Below are positions 52,096-60,125 of a stretch of 64,000 nt of DNA, piece after piece. The stretch spans positions 1 through 64,000 of the forward strand of contig CALJAK010000005.1 of NCBI GenBank assembly GCA_938027595.1, given 5' to 3'. Both the position numbers and the translations under genes were made by a program. The DNA is from an uncultured Thermoproteales archaeon. Lineage in GTDB: Archaea; Thermoproteota; Thermoprotei; Thermoproteales; Thermoproteaceae. Each line of letters opens with the position of its first letter. Within the stretch, counting starts at the first letter, position 1. The notes below the pieces were generated by a model that saw nothing but the letters and a program-made list of their open reading frames with translations, ran no database searches and was not told where the DNA came from.

Positions 52096-53859
52096 ATGGA
52101 TATACGCTCGCCATTCGTCGTGGTGGTGGGTCACGTAGATGTGGGGAAGACTCTACTCTTGGACAAAATTAGGGGGACTTCAGTGGCGTATAGAGAGCCC
52201 GGCATGATTACGCAACACATAGGCATGTCGCAAGTCCCCTGGGGGGCGGTGGAGAAGTTCGCAGCTCCACTAGTGGAGAGGTTGAAGTTGAGGGGCAAAA
52301 TCTGGGTCCCCGGTTTTCTCTTCATAGACACTCCGGGCCACGCAGCGTTTTCCAACCTCCGCAAGAGGGGTGGTTCAGTCGCCGACTTGGCAGTGTTGGT
52401 AGTTGACGTGACATCCGGTCTAGAGGACCAGGGGGTCGAGTCGCTTAGGTTGATCCAAAGCCGCGGAGTGCCCTTCGTCATAGCTGCCAACAAACTAGAC
52501 CGGATATACGGCTGGAAGTCCGTAGAGAATAGACCATTTCTCATGGCTGTGGAAGAGCAAGAGTGGCACGCAGTGGCTACGCTAGAGGAACAACTAGGGA
52601 AGTTGAGTGACCAACTATTGCGATTCGGCATAGAGGCCGACAGATACGACCGAGTGCGAGACTTCGCGAAGCAAGTGCCGATCGTTCCCACAAGCGCCGT
52701 CACTGGCGAAGGCGTGGCGGATTTGTTGTTAGTACTGGCGGGCGTGAGCCAGAGGTTCATCCCGAGAGAGAGACTACAAGTGAAGCCGGGGCCAGCCAAG
52801 GGCGTGGTGATGGAAGTGAAAGAGGAAAAAGGCTTGGGTGTTGTGGCTGATGTGATTCTCTACGACGGCGTGTTGAGAAAGAGTGATACAATTGTTACCG
52901 CTGGCGTAGACGGACCGCGGGAGGCGCGAGTCAGAATGTTGATTATGCCAAAGCCGCTGGAGGAGATGAGAGATCCCGAGGACAAATATATGGCTATGGA
53001 CGAAGTGAAAGCCGCGGTGGGGGCTCGCGTAGTGGCTGACGGGCTGGAGGGAGTGGTGTCCGGCGCTCCGTTGATTGCTGTGTGGGACGTCAGAGAGCTG
53101 CCGAATGTAGTCAAGAACGTCAGTGAAGAGTTATCCGAAATTAAGATTGAATCAGACCGAGAGGGGGTAATCGTGAGAGCGGACACCTTCGGGACGTTGG
53201 AGAGCATTGTGTTGTTTCTGAGGGGACAGAAAGTGCCAGTGCGGAAGGCAGACGTGGGGCCGCCTACGCATAAAGACATTGTGGAAGCTACATTGAGCCG
53301 CAGGAAAGACCCAACTTACGGCGTGGTGTTGGCCTTCAACGTGAAGATACCGCCGGAAGTAGAGAAGGAAGCCATGTCCTCCCAGATAAAGATCATCAAG
53401 GGGGAAATTCTCTACCGCATTTTCGACGAATATACAAAATGGTCGCAGGAGGTGAAGACGAAAACTATCGAGCAGATATTGTCACAATTGACGAGACCTG
53501 GAAAGATTCAGATACTGCCGGGTTTCGTCTTTAGGCGGAGTGACCCAGTTGTGGTGGGGGTGAGAGTATTGGCCGGCACGATAAAGCCGGGGGTGATGTT
53601 AGTGAAAGACGGCAGAGAGGTGGGTAGAGTTATGCAGATACAGAAACACGGCAAGGCGATAGCTGAGGCCTCTGTGGGAGATGAAGTGGCGGTTTCTATA
53701 CAAGGCGACGTAATGGTGGGTCGCCAAGTCAAGGAGGGGGACGTGTTGTACGTCTACGTGCCGGAGGAGCAGGCTAGACAGTGGATATTTCACTACAAAC
53801 AATTTCTCAGAGAAGACGAGATCAAGGCGCTTGAGGAGTACTTAAAGCGCAGGCGTTAG
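52096..53859 (+). CDS. infB: Translation initiation factor aIF5B (IF-2)
   Basis: This GTPase promotes ribosomal subunit joining. The 587-residue product has G1 ([10 protein letters not shown]), G3 (DTPGHAAF), G4 (NKLD) and G5-like sequences, then beta-barrel domains II and IV ([37 protein letters not shown]) and the C-terminal helices of the aIF5B family. No N-terminal extension is present, as normal in archaea. A TTG at 52090 is in frame, but the ATG fits the TATA spacing. The tRNA-Leu gene ends one base after its stop. Confidence 0.95.
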   Translation: MDIRSPFVVVVGHVDVGKTLLLDKIRGTSVAYREPGMITQHIGMSQVPWGAVEKFAAPLVERLKLRGKIWVPGFLFIDTPGHAAFSNLRKRGGSVADLAVLVVDVTSGLEDQGVESLRLIQSRGVPFVIAANKLDRIYGWKSVENRPFLMAVEEQEWHAVATLEEQLGKLSDQLLRFGIEADRYDRVRDFAKQVPIVPTSAVTGEGVADLLLVLAGVSQRFIPRERLQVKPGPAKGVVMEVKEEKGLGVVADVILYDGVLRKSDTIVTAGVDGPREARVRMLIMPKPLEEMRDPEDKYMAMDEVKAAVGARVVADGLEGVVSGAPLIAVWDVRELPNVVKNVSEELSEIKIESDREGVIVRADTFGTLESIVLFLRGQKVPVRKADVGPPTHKDIVEATLSRRKDPTYGVVLAFNVKIPPEVEKEAMSSQIKIIKGEILYRIFDEYTKWSQEVKTKTIEQILSQLTRPGKIQILPGFVFRRSDPVVVGVRVLAGTIKPGVMLVKDGREVGRVMQIQKHGKAIAEASVGDEVAVSIQGDVMVGRQVKEGDVLYVYVPEEQARQWIFHYKQFLREDEIKALEEYLKRRR

Positions 53860-53860
53860 G

Positions 53861-53945
53861 TGCGGGGGGTGGGATTTGAACCCACGCAGGCCTACGCCAC
53901 AGGGTCTTGAGCCCTGCCCCTTTGGCCTAGCTCGGGCACCCCCGC
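53861..53945 (-). tRNA. tRNA-Leu (CAA)
   Basis: The 85-base gene folds as a class II tRNA: acceptor GCGGGGG/CCCCCGC, anticodon stem CAGGG/CCCTG with anticodon CAA, a long variable arm (GGCGTAGGCCTGC), T arm GTGGG-TTCAAAT-CCCAC and discriminator A. No intron is present. CCA is not encoded. A TATA element (about 53968-53977) lies 26 bp upstream. It is convergent to infB. Confidence 0.95.
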
Positions 53946-54015
53946 TGGTATGTTAACTCTCTACAAATTTAAATTTTCCCCCCAAATGTTTAAATATGTT
54001 GATGAGTTTTAGTTC

Positions 54016-54258
54016 ATGGTTGAGGCGTTTATATTCATAAATACAGAAATTGGCGCCGAGGATGAAGTGATGGAGACTCTATCGAAAATTCCCGAGGTAA
54101 AAGAAGTCATGATAGTGTACGGACCTTACGACGTTGTTGCAAAGATCCAGTCAGACACAGCTGAAAATTTGAGAAGACTAGTGAGCGAGAAGATTCGCAA
54201 AATGGCGAAGATAAAGAGCACCACTACGTTGATTATAGCCAAGTCTGTAGTTAAATAA
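54016..54258 (+). CDS. Stand-alone RAM domain protein, Lrp/AsnC ligand-binding type
   Basis: The 80-residue product is only the effector-binding domain of Lrp/AsnC proteins (MVEAFIFINTEIGAEDEV, IVYGPYDVVAKIQSDT, IKSTTTLIIA), with no DNA-binding domain. Such single-domain proteins may modulate full-length regulators by mixing into their oligomers. A TATA element (53990-53997) lies 23 bp upstream. The stop adjoins the end of rps6e. Confidence 0.85.
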   Translation: MVEAFIFINTEIGAEDEVMETLSKIPEVKEVMIVYGPYDVVAKIQSDTAENLRRLVSEKIRKMAKIKSTTTLIIAKSVVK

Positions 54259-54684
54259 TTACCCCTCGCTTGTTTTTCCCTCCTTGGCCCCAAGCGGTAT
54301 AGCTGGCGGTCCAGAGTAGTTATCTGGATATTTAACTACGGCATTTATCTGCACAATTGAGTCAGAAATAGTGTTGCCTCTTATCAACTTCCGCTTTTTC
54401 ATCCCTCTCTTGCGAGGCCAATAACCCGGGGGACCTTCTGCAAGTATGTGTCGCTTTACTGGGCCCGACACGCCGGGGTGCATGGGTGCCCCCTCTACGC
54501 CGCTCCCCCCAGTAATTTTGATTTTTGCCCCCTTCGGGAGTTCGATGAAATCTCTCAAAACGAGGCCGTCAATCTCATCGCCGATTTTGAGTCCCACAAA
54601 TCTCTGGGCATGTGGATCTTTTACCTCCAGCTGTCTCGCCTTTCCCGACATTGGGTCTGAGAGTACTAACTTGAAAGTGGGCAT
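54259..54684 (-). CDS. rps6e: Ribosomal protein S6e
   Basis: This small-subunit ribosomal protein begins with the family sequence MPTFKLVLSDPMSGKARQLEV and continues with IGDEIDG, IKITGGSGVEGAPMHPGVSG and RKRGMKKRKLIRGNTIS. The 141-residue length is normal for archaeal S6e. The ATG at 54684 lies 23 bp from the TATA element shared with the divergent gene; a frame extension to 54714 passes through that element. Confidence 0.93.
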   Translation of the reverse strand: MPTFKLVLSDPMSGKARQLEVKDPHAQRFVGLKIGDEIDGLVLRDFIELPKGAKIKITGGSGVEGAPMHPGVSGPVKRHILAEGPPGYWPRKRGMKKRKLIRGNTISDSIVQINAVVKYPDNYSGPPAIPLGAKEGKTSEG

Positions 54685-54703
54685 GGCGCCTATGTGGAGT
54701 TTG

Positions 54704-54710
54704 TTTAAAA
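54704..54710. promoter_or_regulatory. Shared TATA element of rps6e and the divergent unknown gene
   Basis: The tttaaaa element is centred 23 bp from the rps6e ATG (54684, minus) and 21 bp from the GTG at 54728 (plus). Confidence 0.55.
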
Positions 54711-54727
54711 ACATTTCTATTTACACA

Positions 54728-55348
54728 GTGGAGTTCGTAATCCCACTATGTGACTGGGGGGAATTTCAAGAAGCCACTATAGTCGTCAAGAGAGATGGGA
54801 TTTACGTCATGGGTCGCGCAGGTGACGAGTTTAGAGAAATGTCGATAGACGTGGAGGGGGTGTATCCCGCGCTAGCGCCCTACGTGAAGTTATATGACGC
54901 CCTAGCCTCTAGCATAGCTAAAGTTCTAGATTTGACGTATGAAAGCTCGGGGGATATCTACACATGGCTAAGGCGCCACGTGGAGTTCATCGACGCGGCG
55001 AGTGCCAAGTTCGGGAAGTTAATAGACAAAGTGGGACTCTTCACAGTGAGGCGCCACGTGAAAACGCTTTACATTCCATACAGTGGACACACACTCACGC
55101 TCACATACGTAGCCTATCCCTACCGCGACGCTTTAGTGACGGCGGAGAACAAGGGAAGAGTCATGGCTATTGGAAGTGTAATAATAGAGTGGGGCGGCGT
55201 GAAGGTGGCCTCGGCTGGCGTTAGGACGTTAGCTGGCGCGTTGTTGCTGGCGCAAGCAGCCCCCGAACTCATGCCGCAGTTGCAACAATTCAAGAATACT
55301 CTGGAGGAGTTTGTAAATAAGTTTAGATCTATTTCACAGTGTCAGTGA
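54728..55348 (+). CDS. Hypothetical protein, unknown, divergent from rps6e
   Basis: The 206-residue product starts with beta strands (VEFVIPLCDWGEFQEATIVV, RDGIYVMGRAGDEF), has a helical middle (KLYDALASSIAKVLDL, IDAASAKFGKLIDKV) and ends with a hydrophobic helix and a polar tail. I know no family for it. The GTG at 54728 fits the TATA spacing; the frame is open further upstream, but that part is antisense to rps6e. The 3' end overlaps the convergent gene by 20 bases. Confidence 0.55.
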   Translation: MEFVIPLCDWGEFQEATIVVKRDGIYVMGRAGDEFREMSIDVEGVYPALAPYVKLYDALASSIAKVLDLTYESSGDIYTWLRRHVEFIDAASAKFGKLIDKVGLFTVRRHVKTLYIPYSGHTLTLTYVAYPYRDALVTAENKGRVMAIGSVIIEWGGVKVASAGVRTLAGALLLAQAAPELMPQLQQFKNTLEEFVNKFRSISQCQ

Positions 55349-55682
55349 TGTCGAAAGACAACTCTCCCCACTCTTTTGTCTTGGCTTTGATGTCTATTTT
55401 GTGAACGCCGGGGGTCAACTGCACTCCGCCGAGAAAAATTTCTACCTCTTCTCTCACGTTGAATTTCTGCCCAGCTGTAGCTAATTCCTTCACGTTTTTC
55501 TTCAGACCGCCGAAAGATACATAGACATTCTCAGGCGCGATTTTGTCCCCGTCGACTACAACCTCAAGCCCAACTACCGTGGCTGGGGCGAGCGAGTTAC
55601 GTAGTTTAAACACAACTCCCTGCGCCGTGTTTGTCAAACTACCCTGTACATATAATTGTCTCAATACAGACGCCGGCAGCAT
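55329..55682 (-). CDS. DUF6379-like small beta protein
   Basis: The 117-residue product is a beta sandwich-like sequence: VFKLRNSLAPATVVGLEVVV, ENVYVSFGGLKKNVKEL, FLGGVQLTPGVHKIDI and the acidic ending GELSFDITDTV. It resembles DUF6379, known as the small subunit of C-glycoside deglycosidases in bacteria, but the catalytic large subunit is not nearby. A TATA-like element (cttaatata, about 55703-55711) is 24 bp upstream. The name is tentative. Confidence 0.5.
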   Translation of the reverse strand: MLPASVLRQLYVQGSLTNTAQGVVFKLRNSLAPATVVGLEVVVDGDKIAPENVYVSFGGLKKNVKELATAGQKFNVREEVEIFLGGVQLTPGVHKIDIKAKTKEWGELSFDITDTVK

Positions 55683-55890
55683 GATTATAGTTCTACATGT
55701 CTTAATATACGTAACTTTGCCAGAGTGTGATACCTCTAGTTACGAAAAACTGACAATTACGTCTTCACCACACCGCCCGGCGCCGGTTAGACTCTCAAAC
55801 ACGCAGAAGAAAATTATATCGGTATAGAGGTAGCCAGGTGGAAAGGGAGGCGAGAGATAGACGTGTATGTTGGGTTGAATTCGTCAAAAA

Positions 55891-55967
55891 TTTATAAACA
55901 TAGAGAGATATATACACCCCAACTTGGGGGTACATGAGCGGCAGGCACCTATGGCGGCCCTGCCGCG
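55891..55967 (+). other. Possible promoter and structured RNA antisense to the tpiA end
   Basis: The stretch 55683-55948 has no gene. At its end, TATA-like elements (tttataaa at 55891-55898 and a second at 55907-55915) face plus-strand sequence with two strong hairpins: CCCC-AACTT-GGGG (55917-55929) and GCGGCAGG / CCTGCCGC (about 55937-55967). The second arm lies in the 3' end of tpiA. A small RNA is possible; a 15-codon frame is also present. Neither is proven. Confidence 0.3.
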
Positions 55968-56632
55968 ATTGGTTTAGCTAACTCTAAAATCTTGCCGTAG
56001 GGGTCTCGAGATTTCGCCACGGCACTGGCGACGAGGACTCCCCTAGTGCCCAATTTGATCGCCGCCTCCACATCGTCGCCGCTTTCAATGCCAGCTCCAG
56101 TTATGACGGCGACGTGGGGAAAATAACTCTTCACTAACTCCACAGTCTTCACTATGGCCTCCGGCTTGTATTTAGAAACCGCGCGGCCCGTGCCTATTAA
56201 CTCAGGCGGTTCCACAGCCACCGCACGCGGCGCCAAAGCCGCAGCTGCGAGAGACGTCTGGGGATCCGGCGCGCAGACCACAGTGTCTAGGTTTAGAGAG
56301 TGGGCTTTCTCCAAAAGTTTGGCTAGTTGGTTCAACGCCAGAGGCGCTTCGCTGTGGTTGAGGATGACCCCGCCGGCTCCCACTTCTTTCACAGCCTCGA
56401 GAGGTATGTGGCTCGTATAGGCGCCGAAGTTCTCTACACTAGCCCCCTGGGCATAGACGGGCAAGTCAACAGACTGCGCCACTTGCGCCAACTCTAAATG
56501 ACTTGGAGCCACGGCTATCGCCACGCCTAGCTCTCTAGCCACACGCTCGGCGGCTTTGGCTAACTCTATCGCTCTCCTCCCGGTGGCTTCTCGATATGTC
56601 TTGAAATTTATGATTAATATGGGAAAATCCAT
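55949..56632 (-). CDS. tpiA: Triosephosphate isomerase, archaeal short type
   Basis: The enzyme interconverts dihydroxyacetone phosphate and glyceraldehyde-3-phosphate. The 227-residue product has the catalytic Lys in [10 protein letters not shown], His in [10 protein letters not shown], Glu in [12 protein letters not shown] and the phosphate loop [11 protein letters not shown]. Archaeal TIMs are about 225 residues and usually tetrameric, which matches. It starts two bases after the stop of a 45-codon frame and is likely transcribed with it. Confidence 0.95.
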   Translation of the reverse strand: MDFPILIINFKTYREATGRRAIELAKAAERVARELGVAIAVAPSHLELAQVAQSVDLPVYAQGASVENFGAYTSHIPLEAVKEVGAGGVILNHSEAPLALNQLAKLLEKAHSLNLDTVVCAPDPQTSLAAAALAPRAVAVEPPELIGTGRAVSKYKPEAIVKTVELVKSYFPHVAVITGAGIESGDDVEAAIKLGTRGVLVASAVAKSRDPYGKILELAKPIAAGPP

Positions 56633-56634
56633 CT

Positions 56635-56772
56635 CTAAGCCGCCTCCTCCAGTTCGTCGATTATACTTCTCAACTCGTCGATTGCCTCCTCGACTGCGTC
56701 CCAGTCTCTATCCCCCACGGCGGTTTCTAGAGAGTCTAACACACTTCTCAATTTCTTGACGTAATTCTCCAC
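56635..56772 (-). CDS. 45-residue acidic helical microprotein upstream of tpiA
   Basis: The frame begins at a GTG 25 bp after a TATA element (gataaatatc, about 56792-56801) and stops two bases before the tpiA ATG. It encodes a strongly acidic two-helix sequence ([37 protein letters not shown]). The promoter position, the good heptad pattern and the tight coupling to tpiA suggest a real small protein. It has no recognised family. Confidence 0.5.
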   Translation of the reverse strand: MENYVKKLRSVLDSLETAVGDRDWDAVEEAIDELRSIIDELEEAA

Positions 56773-56841
56773 ATGGCAAAGTAAAGCTAGATATTTATCT
56801 ATTTCTCAAATTCCCCCATGTGATTATGTGTAAACGCGGCG

Positions 56842-57403
56842 TTATTCTAAACCAACAGCCACGGCGTAGTCCCAAACTTTCCGTAACACATCTACATGTT
56901 CTTCTAGGGTAGTAGCCATGGGCATCAAGAACACGCGTTCTCTATTCAATTTGTTCACGTAAGTAATTCTCTAACGTCATCGACGCCTCTACGAACTGAA
57001 CCAAGCCTTCGGGTTGTTTACGTAAAAATTGTCGAGAGACACGCCGACGCCGGCGTTGGAGGGAGAGACATCGTAAAAATCGACACATGCATCCAGTAAT
57101 TCACTCGGTCTATAGACGCCGCTAGTTTCAACCTCCACAGTGCCTAGAGATTTCAACCGACATGCTAGCGTTTCTAATCCCCTATTTTGCCAAAACAAAG
57201 GCTCCAGTTATGACTACATGTCCAACTCTCAGTTTGTTAACTCTCTCCCAAACTTGCTCTACAGACATCTCCACACCCCCCTCGAAACTCCACGAGTATT
57301 TAGTGTCGCAATACACACACCTAACGGGACATCCAGCTTACGAAAACAGCCGGCTTGCCCCAGACCCTCGCCTTGGAGAGAAGTAAATATATCAAATTCT
57401 CAT
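56842..57403 (-). pseudogene. queE: Frameshifted 7-carboxy-7-deazaguanine synthase (QueE)
   Basis: QueE is the radical-SAM enzyme that makes the 7-deazaguanine ring of preQ0, the archaeosine precursor. Read across all three minus frames, the region gives a near-complete QueE: IFTSLQGEG, GKPAVFV, the radical-SAM motif AGCPVRCVYCDTKYSWSF, VEQVWERVNKLRVGHVVITG, TVEVETSGVYRP, DFYDVSP..NAGV and a C-terminal VFLMPMATTLEEHVDVL. At least six indels break it: after codon 3, before GKPAV, before AGCP, at the GGEP motif, after the KAWF stretch, and twice near 56965-56985. Neighbouring genes are intact. It lies 6 bases behind the PadR gene. Confidence 0.85.
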
Positions 57404-57409
57404 AAAAAA

Positions 57410-57853
57410 TTATTGGGGAGTTTTTTCGATTTTTTGGAGTGTTTCTATTATGCGCCTAATTTTTTCTATGTACGGCTTTACTTTCTCCGGTTCTGAGGTG
57501 GCTAAGTCAGCTAGGTAAAGTGCCCAACTGTCTACCTCTTCAATTATCTCGTCTACAGTTCTAGGCTGTCCCCACCTAAATGGGGTTTTGAGCCATGGAA
57601 TTGTCTTCAGCGCCGATCTGCCGACTTCAGTCAACTCATAACGTCCGTCCGCCCTCTTCTTTACCAATCCGTCTCCCTCCATCTGTCTCAATAGTGGATA
57701 TATAGACCCCGGGGACGGCCTCCAGAAACCCCATGTGGAGTCTTCTACAAATCTTATAATCTCGGCGCCGTTCTGCGGCTTCTCTGACAACGCCCATAAT
57801 ACCATCTCTCTAAGTCCCCTCCCCCTGAGGAACACCCAAGGCGGCGGCCCCAC
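57410..57853 (-). CDS. PadR-family transcriptional regulator
   Basis: The 147-residue product has a PadR winged helix (GLREMVLWALSEKPQNGAEII, SPGSIYPLLRQMEGDGLVKK, DGRYELTEVGRSAL) and a C-terminal helical dimerisation region. The GTG start fits a TATA element centred near 57877-57880. The broken queE lies just downstream on the same strand, so PadR may have controlled it or merely precede it. Confidence 0.87.
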   Translation of the reverse strand: MGPPPWVFLRGRGLREMVLWALSEKPQNGAEIIRFVEDSTWGFWRPSPGSIYPLLRQMEGDGLVKKRADGRYELTEVGRSALKTIPWLKTPFRWGQPRTVDEIIEEVDSWALYLADLATSEPEKVKPYIEKIRRIIETLQKIEKTPQ

Positions 57854-57936
57854 AGGTACATAACTCCCTTCACTATATAAACATTTCGATTTCGATATCT
57901 AAAATAATATTTAAAAACACCCCCCATTCACCTCCA

Positions 57937-58818
57937 GTGAGATTGTTGACATTTAGAAAAAACGGCGTTAGGAAAGTGGGGTTGTACATAGATGGGCGGG
58001 TGGTAGATCTCCCACGTGCGTACATGAGACACTTCTCTACAGACACGGCGCCTAGCTTTCTGTACGACATGAAGAAGTTAATCGCCATGGGGGAGCCCGC
58101 GTTGGAAATTGTGAAGAAGATAGCCACAAAAGGTCCGCCCGTTACTAACGCCATTTGGGAACCCCCAGTGCCCAACCCAGAGAAGATACTCGCGGTCGCC
58201 ATAAACTATAGAGCACATGGAGAGGAGTCAGGTGTCGCGCCGCCAGTTAGGCCTTACTTCTTCTCTAAGTTACCCAACGCGCTAGTTGGACATGAGGGCA
58301 GAGTAATAAAACCAAAAGTGTCGAAAGCGGTAGATTGGGAGGTAGAGTTGGTGATGGTTATTGGCAAAGTCGGGAAATATGTGGAGGTAGAGAGAGCGAT
58401 GGATTACGTCTTCGGCTATATGGTAGGTAACGACATTTCTATGCGAGATTGGCAATTTCCCCGAGACCCCCAGCTGGGGCCTCAGTGGATATGGGGCAAG
58501 TCTATGGACACCGCCGCGCCTACGGGTCCATATATTGTCACAAAAGACGAATTGCCAAACCCCCACGACGTTACGCTGAGGCTCAGAGTAAACGGACAGA
58601 TAGAGCAAGTGGGCAACACCAGAGACCTCATCCACAGCATGCCGCAGTTGATACACTGGGCGTCGCAGGGCATTACGCTGAAGCCCGGCGACCTCATATT
58701 CACAGGCACACCACCTGGCGTTGGTTACGCCAAGGGGAGGTATCTAAAAGGCGGAGACGTGGTGGAGGCCGAGGCAGACGGCATCGGCACATTGAGAAAT
58801 TACGTCGTAGAAGAATAA
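57937..58818 (+). CDS. Fumarylacetoacetate hydrolase-family protein
   Basis: The 293-residue product has an N-terminal family domain and a C-terminal FAH catalytic core: AVAINYRAHGEESG, the metal ligands in DWEVELVMVIG, FGYMVGNDISMRDWQ, GKSMDTAAPTGPYI and FTGTPPGVG. The family includes hydrolases, decarboxylases and hydratases of 2-oxo acids, so the reaction is not fixed. The GTG start lies 26 bp after atatttaaaaac (57907-57918). Confidence 0.87.
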   Translation: MRLLTFRKNGVRKVGLYIDGRVVDLPRAYMRHFSTDTAPSFLYDMKKLIAMGEPALEIVKKIATKGPPVTNAIWEPPVPNPEKILAVAINYRAHGEESGVAPPVRPYFFSKLPNALVGHEGRVIKPKVSKAVDWEVELVMVIGKVGKYVEVERAMDYVFGYMVGNDISMRDWQFPRDPQLGPQWIWGKSMDTAAPTGPYIVTKDELPNPHDVTLRLRVNGQIEQVGNTRDLIHSMPQLIHWASQGITLKPGDLIFTGTPPGVGYAKGRYLKGGDVVEAEADGIGTLRNYVVEE

Positions 58819-58851
58819 ATGTAGGATAAATAAAGAGAAATCGAAACAAAT

Positions 58852-59238
58852 ATGCTCTACGAAATGTTACTAGCGCTACACATAACGGTGCTTGTGGGTT
58901 GGGCTGGGCTGTCTACTGGAGGTTACCACGTGGCGAAAAGTCAAGGTATCTCCAAGCGATATCTAGAATTAGTATGGATTCAGTTCATCTCTGCGTGGTT
59001 ACTTTTCGCCAGTGGTCTCTCTATGGCTGTGTTGTTCTACAACTTCCCAAAGTCTCCCCTGTGGATTCACTACTCAATAGGAGTGGCGGTGGTGGCTGGG
59101 TTGATAGAAGTATATCACGTAGTGAACGCCAGGGGGGCAGCTCAAAATAGACAAAACTACAATGGGGACAAGTTGATTCCCATGTGGGTGTTCATATACT
59201 TCGTCATGATGTACCTCATGATATTTAAACCGGCGTAG
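58852..59238 (+). CDS. Four-helix membrane protein, unknown
   Basis: The 128-residue product has four transmembrane segments (about residues 2-22, 42-65, 70-92 and 106-126). A conserved-looking His (LHITVLVGWAGL) sits in the first helix and another (IEVYHVVNA) in the third; paired histidines in such bundles can hold haem or metal, as in CopD-like or cytochrome-like proteins, but this is only a possibility. A TATA element (58825-58832) is 24 bp upstream. Confidence 0.55.
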   Translation: MLYEMLLALHITVLVGWAGLSTGGYHVAKSQGISKRYLELVWIQFISAWLLFASGLSMAVLFYNFPKSPLWIHYSIGVAVVAGLIEVYHVVNARGAAQNRQNYNGDKLIPMWVFIYFVMMYLMIFKPA

Positions 59239-59275
59239 AGACTCCACGCATATAAATCACCTCTTTCTATCGCCA

Positions 59276-59650
59276 GTGGCTTTTCTAATGTCGACAACAT
59301 TGAGAACAGTAGAGAAGGTACTTTCGGGAGAAGTCCAGTACTTAGCTAGAAGTCTTCTCAACATACAACCCGGCGACGTGGTTTATCTCTCTGCAAGTTC
59401 CACCGTCTACGGACGCTTTACTGTGGGAGTTGTGTTCATAACGCCACGTAAACATCTAAACGAACTACTAGACAAGCTGAATTTGCCTAAAGTGAGAGTT
59501 AGAGGTAGCTACGTGACGTTGATAGAAGTTAAAAACCCAACTCCATGCAGAGCGGAACTGACAGATTTGGGACTCCGCCCAGCCCCCCTACGTAGATTAA
59601 ACAGTGGAGAAGAGCGTATGTTAAATTCTCTCTGTCAACAACTTTCTTAA
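59276..59650 (+). CDS. Hypothetical protein, unknown
   Basis: The 124-residue soluble product has an amphipathic N-terminal helix (LRTVEKVLSGEVQYLARSLL), beta strands (GDVVYLSASSTVYGRFTVGV) and two cysteines (PTPCRAEL, NSLCQQL). No family is recognised. The GTG at 59276 lies 23 bp from catataaat (59249-59257); an ATG at 59288 is in frame. It overlaps the convergent gene by 30 bases. Confidence 0.5.
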   Translation: MAFLMSTTLRTVEKVLSGEVQYLARSLLNIQPGDVVYLSASSTVYGRFTVGVVFITPRKHLNELLDKLNLPKVRVRGSYVTLIEVKNPTPCRAELTDLGLRPAPLRRLNSGEERMLNSLCQQLS

Positions 59651-60085
59651 CTCTATGTGTTTGTCAAAGTTGCCAGTCTTAATCCAAATCCCGCAGTTGG
59701 GTTGGTAACGAGACAACACATACACATTGTTTTCGCAAACTACGTCCTCCACAGCGAAGTAATAAGGTCTCGTCACCACCAAGAAAACTGTACGTGTCGC
59801 CGTTAACTTTTGGAATTTTTCTAAGAGATCCCCCTCTCTTGCCCATTCTTTAATTCTCTCCCGCGGCCAGTTGGCTATAGTTTCGTCGTACGGCTCCAAT
59901 ACTTCACTCTCGTGTACTAAGCCGTGTTTTGCCGATATGACGTAGAGCTCTACCACCACGCCGCGTTTTCTCGCTCCGTCTATTACTGAAACCACACGCC
60001 TAATGGAGGGCCCTCTGTACAACTCTCTAGCTGGGGCTGCATGTGGCAACTTCTTGGCTGTACAGTTAGCCACAACGGCGTACAC
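59621..60085 (-). CDS. DUF6884-like protein
   Basis: The 154-residue product shows ANCTAKKLPHAAPARELYRGP, VVELYVISAKHGLVHESEVL and EPYDETIANW, the recurring pattern of DUF6884 and related proteins. These are found next to DNA-processing genes in some genomes and have no established function. It is divergent from uppP with AT-rich sequence (60096-60111) between the starts. Confidence 0.65.
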   Translation of the reverse strand: MYAVVANCTAKKLPHAAPARELYRGPSIRRVVSVIDGARKRGVVVELYVISAKHGLVHESEVLEPYDETIANWPRERIKEWAREGDLLEKFQKLTATRTVFLVVTRPYYFAVEDVVCENNVYVLSRYQPNCGIWIKTGNFDKHIELRKLLTERI

Positions 60086-60125
60086 AGAGACTTAGAAATA
60101 TATACATATATCAATTGCAGCTCTC

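Noticed and set aside
53998-54015. TTGATGA before the stand-alone RAM-domain gene
   Set aside because: No CTGA follows within 60 bases, and the position is explained by the gene's short leader.
54446-54727. N-terminal extension of the gene divergent from rps6e
   Set aside because: The extra 94 codons are the antisense of rps6e and lie upstream of the TATA element; the GTG at 54728 fits better.
56842-57403. A real small protein of 69 codons at 56989-57198
   Set aside because: Its sequence is the middle part of QueE, and the missing parts lie in the other frames on both sides, so it is a fragment of a pseudogene.
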